Origin: Bacillota bacterium
GTDB taxonomy: Bacteria > Sysuimicrobiota > Sysuimicrobiia > Sysuimicrobiales > Segetimicrobiaceae
DNA length: 64,000 nucleotides
Assembly (NCBI GenBank): GCA_021324295.1
Contig: JAJPJJ010000014.1
Coordinates: 52,828 to 116,827, forward strand
Reading direction: 5' to 3'
How positions within the stretch are numbered: position 1 is the stretch's first letter; each line of letters begins with the position of its first letter. The notes under the pieces were generated by a model, which was given only the letters and a program-made list of their open reading frames with translations, was not told the DNA's origin and did not search any database. This document shows, piece by piece, positions 51,009 to 60,216 of this stretch. The position numbers were made by a program, and so were the translations under genes.

Positions 51009-52772
51009 TCAGGCATGCGTCTTCCCGGCGGCGCGGGCCGGCGGTACCGTTTGGGGGAAGTAATCGTCGACCGCACCGGGCACGCCGTAGTCGTACGGCC
51101 ACCGGTAGACGGCCGGCGGCTCCGCCCAGTTGCCGTGCGGAGGCGGGGATTCGGCCGTCCACTCGAGCGTCGTCGCGCGCCACGGGTTGTGGCCCGCCCG
51201 CGGCCCGTGGGCCAGGCTCCACAGGAAATTCACGAGAAACAGCAGCTGCGCGGCCCCCAGGACGAACGCGCTCGCCGAGATGAAGACATCGACGGGCTGC
51301 GCGCCGCTGAGGAAGTGATAGAAGGACACGTCGTACAGCCGGCGGCTCATGCCGCGCAATCCCAGGAAGAACATCGGGATGAACGTGGCGTACATCGCCG
51401 GCAGCGTGATCACGAAGTGCAGCCTGCCGAGCCGTTCGTTCATCATCCGCCCGAACATCTTGGGGAACCAGTAGGAGATCCCGGCCAGGGCGCCGGACAG
51501 CGCCGCGAGGGCCATCGTGAAGTGGAAGTGGCTCACGACCCAGTACGTGTCGTGCAGGTAGATGTCCGCCGGCCCGTCGCCGAGGAACAGGCCGGTGAGC
51601 CCCCCTGTCGTCATGAGCGAGAGCATGCCGATCGCCCACAGGAGCGGCGTGGCCGGTCGGATCCGTCCCTGGCCCTGGTACAGGGTGGCGATGAGGCAGA
51701 CGAGGACCACCGTGAAGGGCACGCTGATCGCGATGGTCGTGGCCATGAACACGCCCCCGACCAGGGGATCCATGCCCGACACGTACATGTGGTGCGCCCA
51801 CACGAGCAGGCTGAGGAACGTGACGCCGCCGAGCCCGAGCACGATCGGCCGGTACCCGAACACGGGGGTGCGCGTGAAGGTAGCGAGGATGTCCGCGACG
51901 ATGCCGAGAGGCGGGACGATGAGGATGTACACCTCGGGGTGGCCGAAGAACCAGAAGAGGTGCTCGAACAGCAGCACGTTTCCGCCCTGGTGCGGCAGCA
52001 CCTGCCCGGCCACGAGGAGGTGCGACGGCTCGAAGAAGCTCGTTCCGGCGACGCGGTCGAGGAGGAGCATGAGCCCGGCCGCGAGCAGGACCGGGAAGAC
52101 CAGCAGCGCCATGATCGCGGTGAAGAAGAGTCCCCAGACGGTGAGCGGGAGGCGTCCCATGGACATCCCCGGGACGCGTAGCGCGAGCACCGTCGTGATG
52201 ATGTTGAGTGATCCGAGGAGCGAGGACAGGCACAGGAACGCCACCGCCACGATCCACAGCGTCTGGCCCACGCCCGAACCCGGGGAGGCCTGCGGCAGCG
52301 CCGACAGCGGCGGGTAGGCCGTCCACCCCCCGCCGGCGGGCCCGCCGGGGACGAAGAACGACGCGAGGATCGTGAGGATCGCGGGGACGAGCGTCCAGTA
52401 CGAGAGCATGTTGACCACGGGGAACGCCATGTCCCGGGCCCCGATCATCAGGGGGACGAGGAAGTTTCCAAACGCGCTCGGCAAGAGCGTGAGGAAGAAG
52501 AGCACCATGATCGTCCCGTGCATCGTCACGGCCGCGAGATACTGGGCCGGGTCCAGCGCGCCGGACTGCGGCCAGGCGAGGTGGGCCCGCATCAGCATCG
52601 CGAGCGCCCCGCCGACAAGGGCCATGAAGAGGGCGGTCACGAGGTACTGGATGCCGATGACCTTGTGGTCGAGGCTGAAGATGTAGCGCCGCAGGAAGGT
52701 CTCGGTGCCGGCTGTGTCTGCGATGAGGTGGTGTGCTGCCACGCCCAAGCGGTGGCACCCCCTTTCGTTCAC
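51009..52772 (-). CDS. coxA: Heme-copper oxidase subunit I (cytochrome c oxidase, type A)
   Basis: 587 aa, 12 helices. LRRYIFSLDHKVIGIQYLVT at the start; low-spin heme His in TMHGTIMVLFFLTLLP; WFFGHPEVYILIVPPLGIV with the His-Tyr crosslink pair; HHMYVSGMDP with the two Cu-B His; LHDTYWVVSHFHFTM with the heme-iron His. The Glu of the D-channel is replaced in HPEVYILIVPPLG-type sequence, as in many A2 oxidases. Reduces O2 and pumps protons. 50 bases after coxB; no subunit III in the window. Confidence 0.95.
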   Translation of the reverse strand: MNERGCHRLGVAAHHLIADTAGTETFLRRYIFSLDHKVIGIQYLVTALFMALVGGALAMLMRAHLAWPQSGALDPAQYLAAVTMHGTIMVLFFLTLLPSAFGNFLVPLMIGARDMAFPVVNMLSYWTLVPAILTILASFFVPGGPAGGGWTAYPPLSALPQASPGSGVGQTLWIVAVAFLCLSSLLGSLNIITTVLALRVPGMSMGRLPLTVWGLFFTAIMALLVFPVLLAAGLMLLLDRVAGTSFFEPSHLLVAGQVLPHQGGNVLLFEHLFWFFGHPEVYILIVPPLGIVADILATFTRTPVFGYRPIVLGLGGVTFLSLLVWAHHMYVSGMDPLVGGVFMATTIAISVPFTVVLVCLIATLYQGQGRIRPATPLLWAIGMLSLMTTGGLTGLFLGDGPADIYLHDTYWVVSHFHFTMALAALSGALAGISYWFPKMFGRMMNERLGRLHFVITLPAMYATFIPMFFLGLRGMSRRLYDVSFYHFLSGAQPVDVFISASAFVLGAAQLLFLVNFLWSLAHGPRAGHNPWRATTLEWTAESPPPHGNWAEPPAVYRWPYDYGVPGAVDDYFPQTVPPARAAGKTHA

Positions 52773-52822
52773 TCCTCACGGTCCCCGGCGAGACGTTCCG
52801 CGAGGGCCCCGTCAATCCCGGG

Positions 52823-53725
52823 TCAGCGGGCGCCGGGCGTCCCGGCGGCGCGCTCTGCGACGGGTACGCTGGCCACGCGGTGCCGTCCCGCGTCGCGGGC
52901 TGCCGCCTGCGACGCCATCCACTTGGCGAACGCCCGCGGCGACTCGACCGTCACGGTGCCCCGCATCGTGTAGTGCCCGATCCCGCACAGCTGCGCGCAG
53001 GCGATCTCGTACGTGCCGACGCGATCGGGCGTCGCCCACACCGTGACGAGCCGACCGGGGACGGCGTCCTGCTTGAGGCGGAAGCTCGGGATGTTGAAGC
53101 CGTGGATCACGTCGAGCGCGCTGATGCGGAAGGTCGCGGGCCGGCCCACGGGCAGGTGGAGATCGTTGACGGTCACGATGTCGTCCGCGCCGGTCGGGTC
53201 CGCGGGATCGCGGCCGAAGGGGTTGCTCGGCGAGATCAAGCGCGGGTCCGTGCGGCCGAGCCTCCCGTCCGGTCCCGGATAGCGGAACACCCACGTGAAC
53301 TGCCGGCCCCGCACGTCGATCTGAAGGGCACCCGCCGGCGGCGCGCTGTACAGCCGGAACCAGGCGGCTTCGCTCATGGCCAGGACCATCCCATCCGCGA
53401 CGAGCAGCACGGCGACGGTCGTGACCGCGGCGATCCCCGGCATCCGCGTCAGGGCAGGCGGGATGAAGGCTTGATCGCCGCGCCGGCCGCCGCGGAGCAG
53501 GGGCAGGGCCAGGAAGAACTGCGCCGCGACGAAGAAGACCGCCGCGATCGCCAGCCACGTGCCGATCACGTGGTCGATCATTCGCCCCTGCACCGAGGCG
53601 AGCGGCAGCGGTCCCCACCGGCGGATCGCCGCCGCGAACGACAGGACCGTGCCGCACAGCAGCGCCACGAGGAGGAGTCCGAGCCACGCCGTCCTCTGCT
53701 GCGCGCGTGGTCCGTCGGGGGCCAT
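52823..53725 (-). CDS. coxB: Cytochrome c oxidase subunit II
   Basis: 300 aa from ATG 53725 (AAGGAGGA 12 bases upstream); the frame continues to ATG 53794, which would be leaderless. Two membrane helices (WLGLLLVALLCGTVLSFAA, WLAIAAVFFVAAQFFLALP) and a cupredoxin domain with the dinuclear Cu-A site: His in VIHGFNIPSFRLK and CAQLCGIGHYTM. Accepts electrons from cytochrome c or a blue copper protein, perhaps the sulfocyanin proteins here. The shared regulatory element lies upstream at 53828-53849. Confidence 0.92.
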   Translation of the reverse strand: MAPDGPRAQQRTAWLGLLLVALLCGTVLSFAAAIRRWGPLPLASVQGRMIDHVIGTWLAIAAVFFVAAQFFLALPLLRGGRRGDQAFIPPALTRMPGIAAVTTVAVLLVADGMVLAMSEAAWFRLYSAPPAGALQIDVRGRQFTWVFRYPGPDGRLGRTDPRLISPSNPFGRDPADPTGADDIVTVNDLHLPVGRPATFRISALDVIHGFNIPSFRLKQDAVPGRLVTVWATPDRVGTYEIACAQLCGIGHYTMRGTVTVESPRAFAKWMASQAAARDAGRHRVASVPVAERAAGTPGAR

Positions 53726-53800
53726 CCGCCGCCGTGTTCCTCCTTCCACGCCCGGGACACCCGCGTGCGGGGTCAGCACGGGAGATCGTTCCATCGCCCT

Positions 53801-53849
53801 ACCGTAGCGGGCGGCCTCGGGGCCGACTATCGGGCGGGGAGAGTATTTT
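53801..53849 (-). promoter_or_regulatory. Shared respiratory element and promoter of coxBA
   Basis: Minus strand: AAAATACTCTC followed by CCCGCCCGATA (53849-53828), then 22 bases, then TACGGT (53806-53801) as -10. Same element as at 56473-56494 and 60403-60423. The expected start of transcription is near 53794. Confidence 0.7.
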
Positions 53850-53942
53850 GCCGGCCTTAGATTGGGACCGGCTACACGGCCTTGAACTGCTCGAATGGTT
53901 GACGACAGGCCGGCAGTAGTGGAGGGCGCGGCACGGGGTCGG

Positions 53943-54240
53943 TCAGAAGGCGCTGTCGACCACCGTATCGTCCGACCCGCAGTAGGGGCACCGCGTCACC
54001 GCCTCGAAGCTGCCGTAGAGGTACTGCCGAAGCATGGCGAAGGCCCAATCCCCGCCCCCGGTGCGGGCACCGTCGGGGCTGTAGCGTGGCGTGCACTCGC
54101 GTTCGAGGAACTGGGCGTGCAGGTAGTCGCGGGCGTCTCGGGCACGGTAATCGAGCGCGACCCCGCTCAGATCGTGGAGGAGGATGTAGAAGAACCGTGC
54201 GTGCCCGACCTCGTCCTGGCCGATCGGTGTGGCGCCATCG
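53943..54240 (-). pseudogene. Fragment of a PaaA/PaaC-like di-iron oxygenase subunit
   Basis: Minus strand: IGQDEVGHARFFYILLHDLS (E-x2-H di-iron ligand pattern), GGDWAFAMLRQYLYGSFEAV, then a zinc-ribbon-like TRCPYCGSDDTVVDSAF and stop. It matches the family of phenylacetyl-CoA epoxidase-type ferritin-like subunits, but the N-terminal half is missing and no start is visible. A truncated gene, or one restarted at an unknown codon. Confidence 0.6.
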
Positions 54241-54322
54241 GGTGGGGACCCGATTTTGCCCAGCCGGGCCCGTGCGCGGGGCGCGCTGGCGGTCCCCGCT
54301 TACCTTTCCGCTTGCCTTGCGC

Positions 54323-54811
54323 TTACCCTGCGGCGATCAGCGCCGGCCGGAGCAGGTGCAGAGGGTACACCTCGACCCCGTAGCGCTCGCCGAGGGGCCG
54401 GATCAATGCCCGTGACGGCACGTAGAGGCACGCCGGGTAGGCAAACTCGGCCCGGTATCCCTCCGCGTGCTCGATCACACGCCCCCATAGGGCCACGCGG
54501 CCGATGGCGATCCGACGCAGCGACGGGAGTGCGCCCATGCGCTGGCGGAGGTGGATCCATGGGAGCACCTGGGCGGCGGCCTTGAGCGCGTACCAGCCGC
54601 ATCCGCAGGTGCGATGCGGCGCATCATGGTTTGCGCGGCCACGCATGCAGACGGCGCGGAACGCGAGCGGATTGGTCGCCGCGGCGCGATGGGCGGTCCA
54701 AGCAAGCGGGTACATGAGAGATCGCAGCGCTCCGTCAGGGGTACAGGTCCACGCGCGCCATGCGAGGATCGGCTCCGGCGAGACATCACGAAGCAGGCTC
54801 AGCGCAGACAC
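54323..54811 (-). CDS. Conserved hypothetical protein with CGCG motif
   Basis: 162 aa from GTG 54811 (GGAGGTGGAG upstream). Has SPEPILAWRAWTCTPDG, then HDAPHRTCGCGWYALKAA, RVALWGRVIEHAEGYRAEFA and YPACLYVP. I have seen this layout in small uncharacterised proteins of high-GC bacteria (CxCG followed by a LWGRV-EH-GYRA-YP block), but no function is known to me. No membrane segment. ATG 54715 is an alternative start. Confidence 0.6.
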   Translation of the reverse strand: MSALSLLRDVSPEPILAWRAWTCTPDGALRSLMYPLAWTAHRAAATNPLAFRAVCMRGRANHDAPHRTCGCGWYALKAAAQVLPWIHLRQRMGALPSLRRIAIGRVALWGRVIEHAEGYRAEFAYPACLYVPSRALIRPLGERYGVEVYPLHLLRPALIAAG

Positions 54812-55204
54812 GCTCCACTCCACCTCCGGCGCTGCCTGCGTCGGCCGACACGCGATGCGCGCTCGCCCGTGATCCGCTTCGCCATTGCGAACCCGGGCCC
54901 GCGGACTCCGGAACCATCCGGGGGCCCCCGGGCAACCGAACGTACCCGCGCGGCGCGGCCCGCGGCGCCGTCCGCCCAGGCCGTGCGCGTTGATCTGCCT
55001 GCCGACACACCACCGCGTCGTCTGCTTCGGGGATGTCTGCCGAGCGCCCTTCCAGGTCGGCGCGCGGGCCGTCCCATCCCTACCTCGGCGAGCCCGGCGC
55101 CGCACGCGGTGGCCGTTCGCACACGCCCTGCGATCCCGTCGAGGCCTCGGCCCGCGATGCACCGCCGTCACGATCATGCCGGTCGGTTCTCCGAGCCGGT
55201 GTGG
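54812..55204. other. Intergenic region without visible gene
   Basis: About 390 bases between two minus-strand genes. Frames here give only Arg/Pro/Ala-rich translations. No promoter or element was recognised. Confidence 0.4.
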
Positions 55205-56422
55205 TCATGGGGCCACCGCCGCCCGGGCCTCGGTGAACGCGAAACTTCCCGGGACGTAGGCGCACAGGGGATCGTCGCCCAGCGGATCGCTCGTGGCCGC
55301 GTAGGCGCGCGAACGCGAGCCGCCGCAGACGGCGGCGAACTCACAGCGGCCACAGCGGCCGTGCCACGCTGCCGGGTTGCGGAGCGCGCGAAACAGGGGG
55401 CTCTCGCGGTAAAGCTCCCCGAGCGGCCGTTGGCGTACGTTCCCCGCCGAGAGGGGAAGGAAGCCGCTCGGGTGCACGGTGCCCGTGTGCGAGATGAACA
55501 CGAAGCCCCGGGCGGCGTTGACGTCCATCGGGCTGCGCCGCCTGCCCGGCCCAGACGGCCACGGCCCGAGCGCCGCCCGCAGGGCATGATACAGCGGCCC
55601 GAGAGCCATCACGGACTCGGGTGCGATCCCCTGCCGCTCGAGCATCGCGCGCTGCAGCACGATGCGCCTGAAGTGATGCCCCTCCGTCGTCTTGACGGGC
55701 AGCGCCGCGCCGACCTCGTACAGGAAGTGCAGCACATCCTCACACTCTGCTGCGGTGAGCTGCGGGAGCGTCGCGCCCCGGCCCACCGGGACGAGGAAGA
55801 AGACGCTCCAGACCATCGCCCCGCGGTCGCGGACCAAATGCGCAATGCCCGGCAGGGCCATGGAGTTGGTGCCCGTCACCGTGGTGTTGATCTGGACCTT
55901 GAGCCCACAGGCCTGAGCCGCCTCCCACGCCGCAAGCGTGCGCCCGAAGACTCCCGGGATGCCGCGAAAGGCATCGTGCACCGCTGCGCTGTCGCCATCG
56001 AGGCTCAGGGACAGGGCGACCGCGCCGGCCGCCCGGACCTCCGCAATCGCGCGCGCTGTCAGCAGCGGCGTCGCCGATGGGGAGAGGGCGGCGGGGAGAC
56101 GGCGGGCCGTCGCGTACTCGATCAGGTGCAGCAGGTCTGGCCGCTTGATCGGGTCGCCACCCGTCAGCACAAACAGCGGCGGCGGAGTCCCGAAGGCCGC
56201 GACCTGATCGATCAGCTCCTCGCCCTCGGAGGTCGTCAGTTCGTCCGGGTGACGATCGGGGACCGCCTCGGCCCGACAGTGGAGGCACGCGAGGTCGCAA
56301 GCCCGTGTCACCTCCCAGATGACGATGAAGGGTCGCTCGCCACTGTCGGTCGCGGGGCGCCGGATCAGCGGCCTCCGTCGCTCGTCCATCACGCCGGGAA
56401 TCGGGCGGTTATCGGGAGACAT
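55205..56422 (-). CDS. Radical SAM/SPASM-domain protein (heme-pathway-like)
   Basis: 405 aa from ATG 56422. Radical SAM cluster C-x3-C-x2-C in VTRACDLACLHCRAEAVP, then FVLTGGDPIKRPDLLHLIEY and LSLSLDGDSAAVHDAFRG. C-terminal SPASM cysteines in WHGRCGRCEFAAVCGGSRS and DDPLCAYVP for extra Fe-S clusters. Related to the NirJ/AhbC/AhbD group and to uncharacterised proteins of that layout. Divergent from a HemY-type gene and sharing its promoter element, so a role in heme or heme-d1-like synthesis is likely but unproven. Confidence 0.83.
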   Translation of the reverse strand: MSPDNRPIPGVMDERRRPLIRRPATDSGERPFIVIWEVTRACDLACLHCRAEAVPDRHPDELTTSEGEELIDQVAAFGTPPPLFVLTGGDPIKRPDLLHLIEYATARRLPAALSPSATPLLTARAIAEVRAAGAVALSLSLDGDSAAVHDAFRGIPGVFGRTLAAWEAAQACGLKVQINTTVTGTNSMALPGIAHLVRDRGAMVWSVFFLVPVGRGATLPQLTAAECEDVLHFLYEVGAALPVKTTEGHHFRRIVLQRAMLERQGIAPESVMALGPLYHALRAALGPWPSGPGRRRSPMDVNAARGFVFISHTGTVHPSGFLPLSAGNVRQRPLGELYRESPLFRALRNPAAWHGRCGRCEFAAVCGGSRSRAYAATSDPLGDDPLCAYVPGSFAFTEARAAVAP

Positions 56423-56444
56423 CGCACGAGAGGAACGCACCGAC

Positions 56445-56494
56445 ATGCTACGCCGAGCGCGCCCGCGCCGGGTATCGGGTCGAGAGAGTATTTT
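56445..56494 (-). promoter_or_regulatory. Shared respiratory element and promoter of the radical SAM gene
   Basis: Minus strand: AAAATACTCTCTCGACCCGATA pattern at 56494-56473 (AAAATACTCTC, TCGA, CCCGATA), 23 bases after CCCGAT, then TAGCAT (56450-56445). The ATG at 56422 lies 16 bases past the predicted transcript start. Confidence 0.7.
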
Positions 56495-56726
56495 CTGTTC
56501 ACGGAAACGCCCAGACGAGGATCGCTGTCTTGGCCATCCCCCCGCGCGGGGGCCACGCACGTGCTTCAGGGAAGGACGGTGCCGCCTCCTTGGAGGGGTG
56601 ACTGCGGCGTTTCTCTGGCTCTTCGGCGGCTAACGAGGGACCTACGATGAGAGAGAGTAGTCAGCAGAGCTACCGGGGCTGGGTCGACCAGATCACCGTG
56701 CGGCCCGCGCAGCCCTCCCCGTAGTC

Positions 56727-56769
56727 AGGTCACCACCCGATACCCATTTAGGCATCTGTGCGCTATGCT
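56727..56769 (+). promoter_or_regulatory. Half-matching respiratory element and promoter of hemY
   Basis: CCCGATA (56736-56742) with a poor left half (GTAGTCAGGTCACCA), 22 bases after CCCGAT, then TATGCT (56764-56769). The spacing equals that of the other elements. The transcript would begin near 56776, making ATG 56789 the likely start codon. Confidence 0.5.
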
Positions 56770-56788
56770 TGGGTGCAACCATCCTGGC

Positions 56789-58318
56789 ATGCTCGGAGCA
56801 CAGCCGCAGGGATCGAAGAGCCCGGTCAGCCGAGGGGATACGTGCGGCGGCCTGGACGGGGCATCTCGCGGGGCCCGGCTGCGCATTGTCGTGGTCGGAG
56901 GCGGGGTCGCCGGGCTGGCGGCCGCGCACCGGCTCCTAGAGCTCGGCGCGCAGCGGCGCATCCGGGTCGACGCGATCGTGTACGAGGCCCGCTGCTCGCT
57001 GGGAGGCCGCATCGGGACAGAGCGAGCGGGCGGATTCCTCATCGAGCGCGGGCCTGATGCGTTTCTCACGAACAAACCCTGGGCACGGGATCTGTGCGCC
57101 CGCCTCGGGCTCACCGGCTCGCTCATTGGCCCTCGTCCGGCTCCCCACTCCGTGTACGTCGCCATGGCCGGACGTCTCCATCCCCTTCCCGAAGGGTTCC
57201 TCCTGCTGGCTCCGACGCGGATCGTCCCGATGCTGCGCTCGCCGCTCCTGTCGTGGCGAGGGAAGGCCCGGATGGCGATGGACCTTCTGCTTCCGCGCGG
57301 GCCGACGCAGGACGATGAGAGCCTCGAGAGTTTCGTGACGAGGCGGCTCGGTCGCGAGGTGCTCGAGCGTCTCGCCCAGCCGCTGGCGGCGGCGACTCGC
57401 GCAGGCGACCCGGAGGTGCTCAGCCTGGCAGCGACAATGCCCGAGTTCCTCGAACTGGAGCGCCGGTATCGGAGCGTGATCCGGGGCATGATGCGGACCC
57501 GACTGGGGCGCGGCTTCGGGGTCACCGGGCCCGGGAACCCAACGAGCCCCCTCATGGCCCCGTCGGGCGGCATGGCGGAACTGATCGACGCCATCCGCCG
57601 GCGTCTCCCGGGGCCCGCGGTGCGTGCCGGGCGTCAGGTCCGCTCGATCCTCCGCGCTGCGGAGTCGGCCCCGTCCACGCCGGGCCGGTACCGGATCGTG
57701 CTCGACGACGGCACCTCGCTGGAAGCGGACGGGGTGATCCTTGCGACGGAAGCGCATCGTGCCGCGGCGATCGTCGCCGACCTGGATGCGGACCTGGCGC
57801 GGTTGCTTGGCACGATCCCGTACGCGTCGCTCGTCTCGGTGACGCTGGCGTACCGGCGAGAGCAGATTGCGCGTCCCGTCGACGGCTTCGGGTACCTGGT
57901 TCCCAGGTCCGAAGGGCGGCCGATCATGGCCTGCACGTTCACCAGCCGTAAGTTTTCCGGGCGCGCCCCGGCGGACCATGCGCTCTTCCGCGTCTTCCTT
58001 CGGGGCGATGCCGGTGTGGTCGAGCAGGACGACGAGGCGCTCACCGCGCTGGCTCACGGGGAGCTGGCCGAGGTGCAGGGTGTTTCGGGCGTCCCCTGCC
58101 TCGTTCGGGTCCACCGGCACGAGCGGGCGATGCCCCAATACCTCGTCGGGCACCTGTCGCGCGTCGCCGCGATCGAGGCCCACGCGGCGCGCCATCGCGC
58201 GTTTGCGCTGGCCGGGGCAGCGTACCACGGGGTGGGCGTGCCCAGCTGCATCCGCTCCGGTGAAGAGGCGGCCGCTCGTGTGCTGGAGGCCTGCCTCGAG
58301 AGCGCAGTCCGCGCCTAA
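56789..58318 (+). CDS. hemY: HemY-type protoporphyrinogen/coproporphyrinogen III oxidase
   Basis: 509 aa from ATG 56789. FAD-binding IVVVGGGVAGLAAAHRLLEL, the second glycine motif EARCSLGGRIGTERAGGFLI, ERGPDAFLTNKPWARDLCAR, SGGMAELIDAIRRRL, and C-terminal GLAG-like FALAGAAYHGVGVPSCIRSG. Six-electron oxidation of the porphyrinogen ring in heme synthesis. A 70-base copy of its middle lies at 34666-34738. Divergent from the radical SAM gene. Confidence 0.88.
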   Translation: MLGAQPQGSKSPVSRGDTCGGLDGASRGARLRIVVVGGGVAGLAAAHRLLELGAQRRIRVDAIVYEARCSLGGRIGTERAGGFLIERGPDAFLTNKPWARDLCARLGLTGSLIGPRPAPHSVYVAMAGRLHPLPEGFLLLAPTRIVPMLRSPLLSWRGKARMAMDLLLPRGPTQDDESLESFVTRRLGREVLERLAQPLAAATRAGDPEVLSLAATMPEFLELERRYRSVIRGMMRTRLGRGFGVTGPGNPTSPLMAPSGGMAELIDAIRRRLPGPAVRAGRQVRSILRAAESAPSTPGRYRIVLDDGTSLEADGVILATEAHRAAAIVADLDADLARLLGTIPYASLVSVTLAYRREQIARPVDGFGYLVPRSEGRPIMACTFTSRKFSGRAPADHALFRVFLRGDAGVVEQDDEALTALAHGELAEVQGVSGVPCLVRVHRHERAMPQYLVGHLSRVAAIEAHAARHRAFALAGAAYHGVGVPSCIRSGEEAAARVLEACLESAVRA

Positions 58319-58548
58319 CCGTGCGGTCACCGCGCGCAAGGGCTCATCGCCAACGCTGCGTGCCGCCAACCGCGCGTTCGCGCGGGTAGCCGGCACAAGC
58401 CCGCTCCGAGGCTGGCGCGGTTCCGGTCCACGTGCAGGTCGGCGCGGGGAGCCGATCCCAGGCTGCGCAGCGGGGAGGACCGGGGCCCTGACTCCAGGTC
58501 GCGGGGATGCCAAGACAATCATGCGCGGACCGCATTTGCCGGCGGGCC
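58319..58548. other. Intergenic DNA, no gene seen
   Basis: Space between hemY and the end of the opposing propeller gene. No supported frame, hairpin or element. Confidence 0.35.
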
Positions 58549-58701
58549 CTACCTCGGTAGACTGAAGGGCAGGTACGCCATGCTCTCCAGCCGGTAGAGC
58601 TCGCCCCCCAGGCGGGGAGCGCTCTTACGACCCTTCGGGCCGGGCGTGACATGCTCCGCCCGCAGGAGCAGCTCGGGTGGGTCACGCTCGCGGCAACCGG
58701 C
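58549..58701 (-). pseudogene. Possible short coding remnant directly after the propeller gene
   Basis: In the same frame as the propeller gene, after its stop, the minus strand continues LLLRAEHVTPGPKGRKSAPR, LGGELYRLESMAYLPFSLPR and a stop (58549-58551). The sequence is protein-like, but there is no ATG/GTG start and no recognised family. Either the remnant of another gene or an extension lost through a new stop. Confidence 0.35.
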
Positions 58702-60216
58702 TCAGCGCCCGAACGTCGCGGGTCTAATATCGATGCCGTCCGGGATCCGGAGGTATCCCGGCGCGCCTCCCGGGACCCCCGTCACGCCGTACTGCCAGAT
58801 GATGCGCTTGGTCTTCCGGTCCAAGACGATGACGCGATGATTGTAGTCGTCGTTGAGGATGATGTTGCCGGTTGGGAGTTCGAGAGCCAGCGACGGATGG
58901 TCCAGTGCCCCGGGGCCGGACGACCGCGCGTAGGACCACAGCACCTTTCCGCGCCGCGTTACGACGAGGACCTTCCCAGGCCGGCTGTAATCCGCGACAA
59001 GATAGTGTCCTGCGGGGGTGAGCTGCGCGTCCGAGGGGTAGGCGACCGGGAACGCAACGCGGTAGAGCAGGCGGCCGGTGGCGAGGTCGAGCTCGGCGGC
59101 GCTCCGGGTGCCGATCTCCGTGACCAGGAGGTGACCATTCGCGAGCGGCGTGTCCCCGTTCGGGTAGAGGAAACGGCCCGGCGCCGCCCGGCAGTCCTTT
59201 GTCGCGCCAAACTGGCGCCGGATGCGATGGGCGGGTGGAGGATCGAGCAGCAGGATCCGGCAGTTCTTGATGTCCGCGACCACGATGCGCCCGTCCGGCA
59301 ACTGGTACGCGTCATCGGGCGTGTTGAGATAGCCGGGCGCGCTGCCGGGGTGCCCGGGGTGGCCGTACTCCCACACGATCTTGCGGGTCGCGTAATCGAT
59401 GATCGCAATCGTGTGGTTGTCTTCTTCGTTCGTGATGATCGTCCGGCCGCCAGGGGTGTAGAACGCATCGTCGGGATCGACGAAGGACTGCCCCGGGGCG
59501 AGGTCGCCGGGCCGCGGGAACTCCCAGGCGATCCGCTTCTCGGGGGTCACCTCGAGCAGGCGGTTGTTGCCCGCGTCGGCGATCAAGATGTTGCCCGGAA
59601 GCGCGGCGGGACTCTCGCCCGTCGGCGCGCCTCGGTCCTGAGCCGCTGCCGGCAGCGGCGCGGATGGCCGAATCGAGGTAGTCACCGCCGAAGCCGTGGG
59701 CGACACGATCAGATAGTCCCACATCCCGGCCGCCGCGTGCCCCGACACCCCGCAGGCGAGCTCGTACGTGCCGGGCCGGCTGGCCAGGAACGAGAACGTG
59801 GCCTGAGCCCCGCGGGGCAGCCCCGAGACGAGGTCCGGCGTGGCCGCGCCGCGAAACGCCGGCCTGCGGGCTTCGGCGGGCTGGCGCCGGCTGTAGGGGA
59901 GCACCGCCACACTGTGGGGCAGCGGTCCGGCGTTCTCGAACACGATGCGGACCGTCCAGCCGAGAGGGACGGTCAGCGTGAGGTCGCCGGCCGCGTATCC
60001 GTTGAAGTTGAACCCGCTCGCGGCCTGGGTCTGTCCGGCGACCAGCGTGACCGCCACCGTATGAGCCTGGAGCGCGCCCGCAGGCCGTCCGGGGAACGCC
60101 GCCACCACGGCGAGTGCGATCCCGCACGTGATGACCGTCCGTACCCGCCCTGTGACCGCGTCGAGGCTCCCCGCCCGCCACACGCCGAATGCACCTCCGC
60201 TCCTACCACGTGCCAT
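58702..60216 (-). CDS. Sulfocyanin domain fused to a beta-propeller (NHL/arylsulfotransferase-like)
   Basis: 504 aa from ATG 60216; GTG 60183 after GGAGG is an alternative. Signal peptide VRTVITCGIALAVVAAFPG. Residues about 50-175: sulfocyanin cupredoxin with GFNFNGYAAGDLTLTVPLGW, His in LPHSVAVLPY, and Cys/His/Met in ELACGVSGHAAAGMW. Residues about 200-500: repeated propeller blades such as NILIADAGNNRLLEVTP, KRIAWEFPRPGDLAPG, TIITNEEDNHTIAIID. Secreted; the propeller may bind substrate and pass electrons to the copper. Close to cox genes. Confidence 0.85.
   Translation of the reverse strand: MARGRSGGAFGVWRAGSLDAVTGRVRTVITCGIALAVVAAFPGRPAGALQAHTVAVTLVAGQTQAASGFNFNGYAAGDLTLTVPLGWTVRIVFENAGPLPHSVAVLPYSRRQPAEARRPAFRGAATPDLVSGLPRGAQATFSFLASRPGTYELACGVSGHAAAGMWDYLIVSPTASAVTTSIRPSAPLPAAAQDRGAPTGESPAALPGNILIADAGNNRLLEVTPEKRIAWEFPRPGDLAPGQSFVDPDDAFYTPGGRTIITNEEDNHTIAIIDYATRKIVWEYGHPGHPGSAPGYLNTPDDAYQLPDGRIVVADIKNCRILLLDPPPAHRIRRQFGATKDCRAAPGRFLYPNGDTPLANGHLLVTEIGTRSAAELDLATGRLLYRVAFPVAYPSDAQLTPAGHYLVADYSRPGKVLVVTRRGKVLWSYARSSGPGALDHPSLALELPTGNIILNDDYNHRVIVLDRKTKRIIWQYGVTGVPGGAPGYLRIPDGIDIRPATFGR

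Noticed and set aside
56641..56664. Possible extra copy of the TACTCTC element on the minus strand
   Set aside because: Only TACTCTC-like repeats match; CCCGATA is absent and no -10 box lies at the required spacing.
56598..56724. Two tiny frames of 11 and 25 codons with fair ribosome sites before hemY
   Set aside because: Too short to separate from chance and without recognisable sequence; they lie upstream of the predicted hemY promoter.
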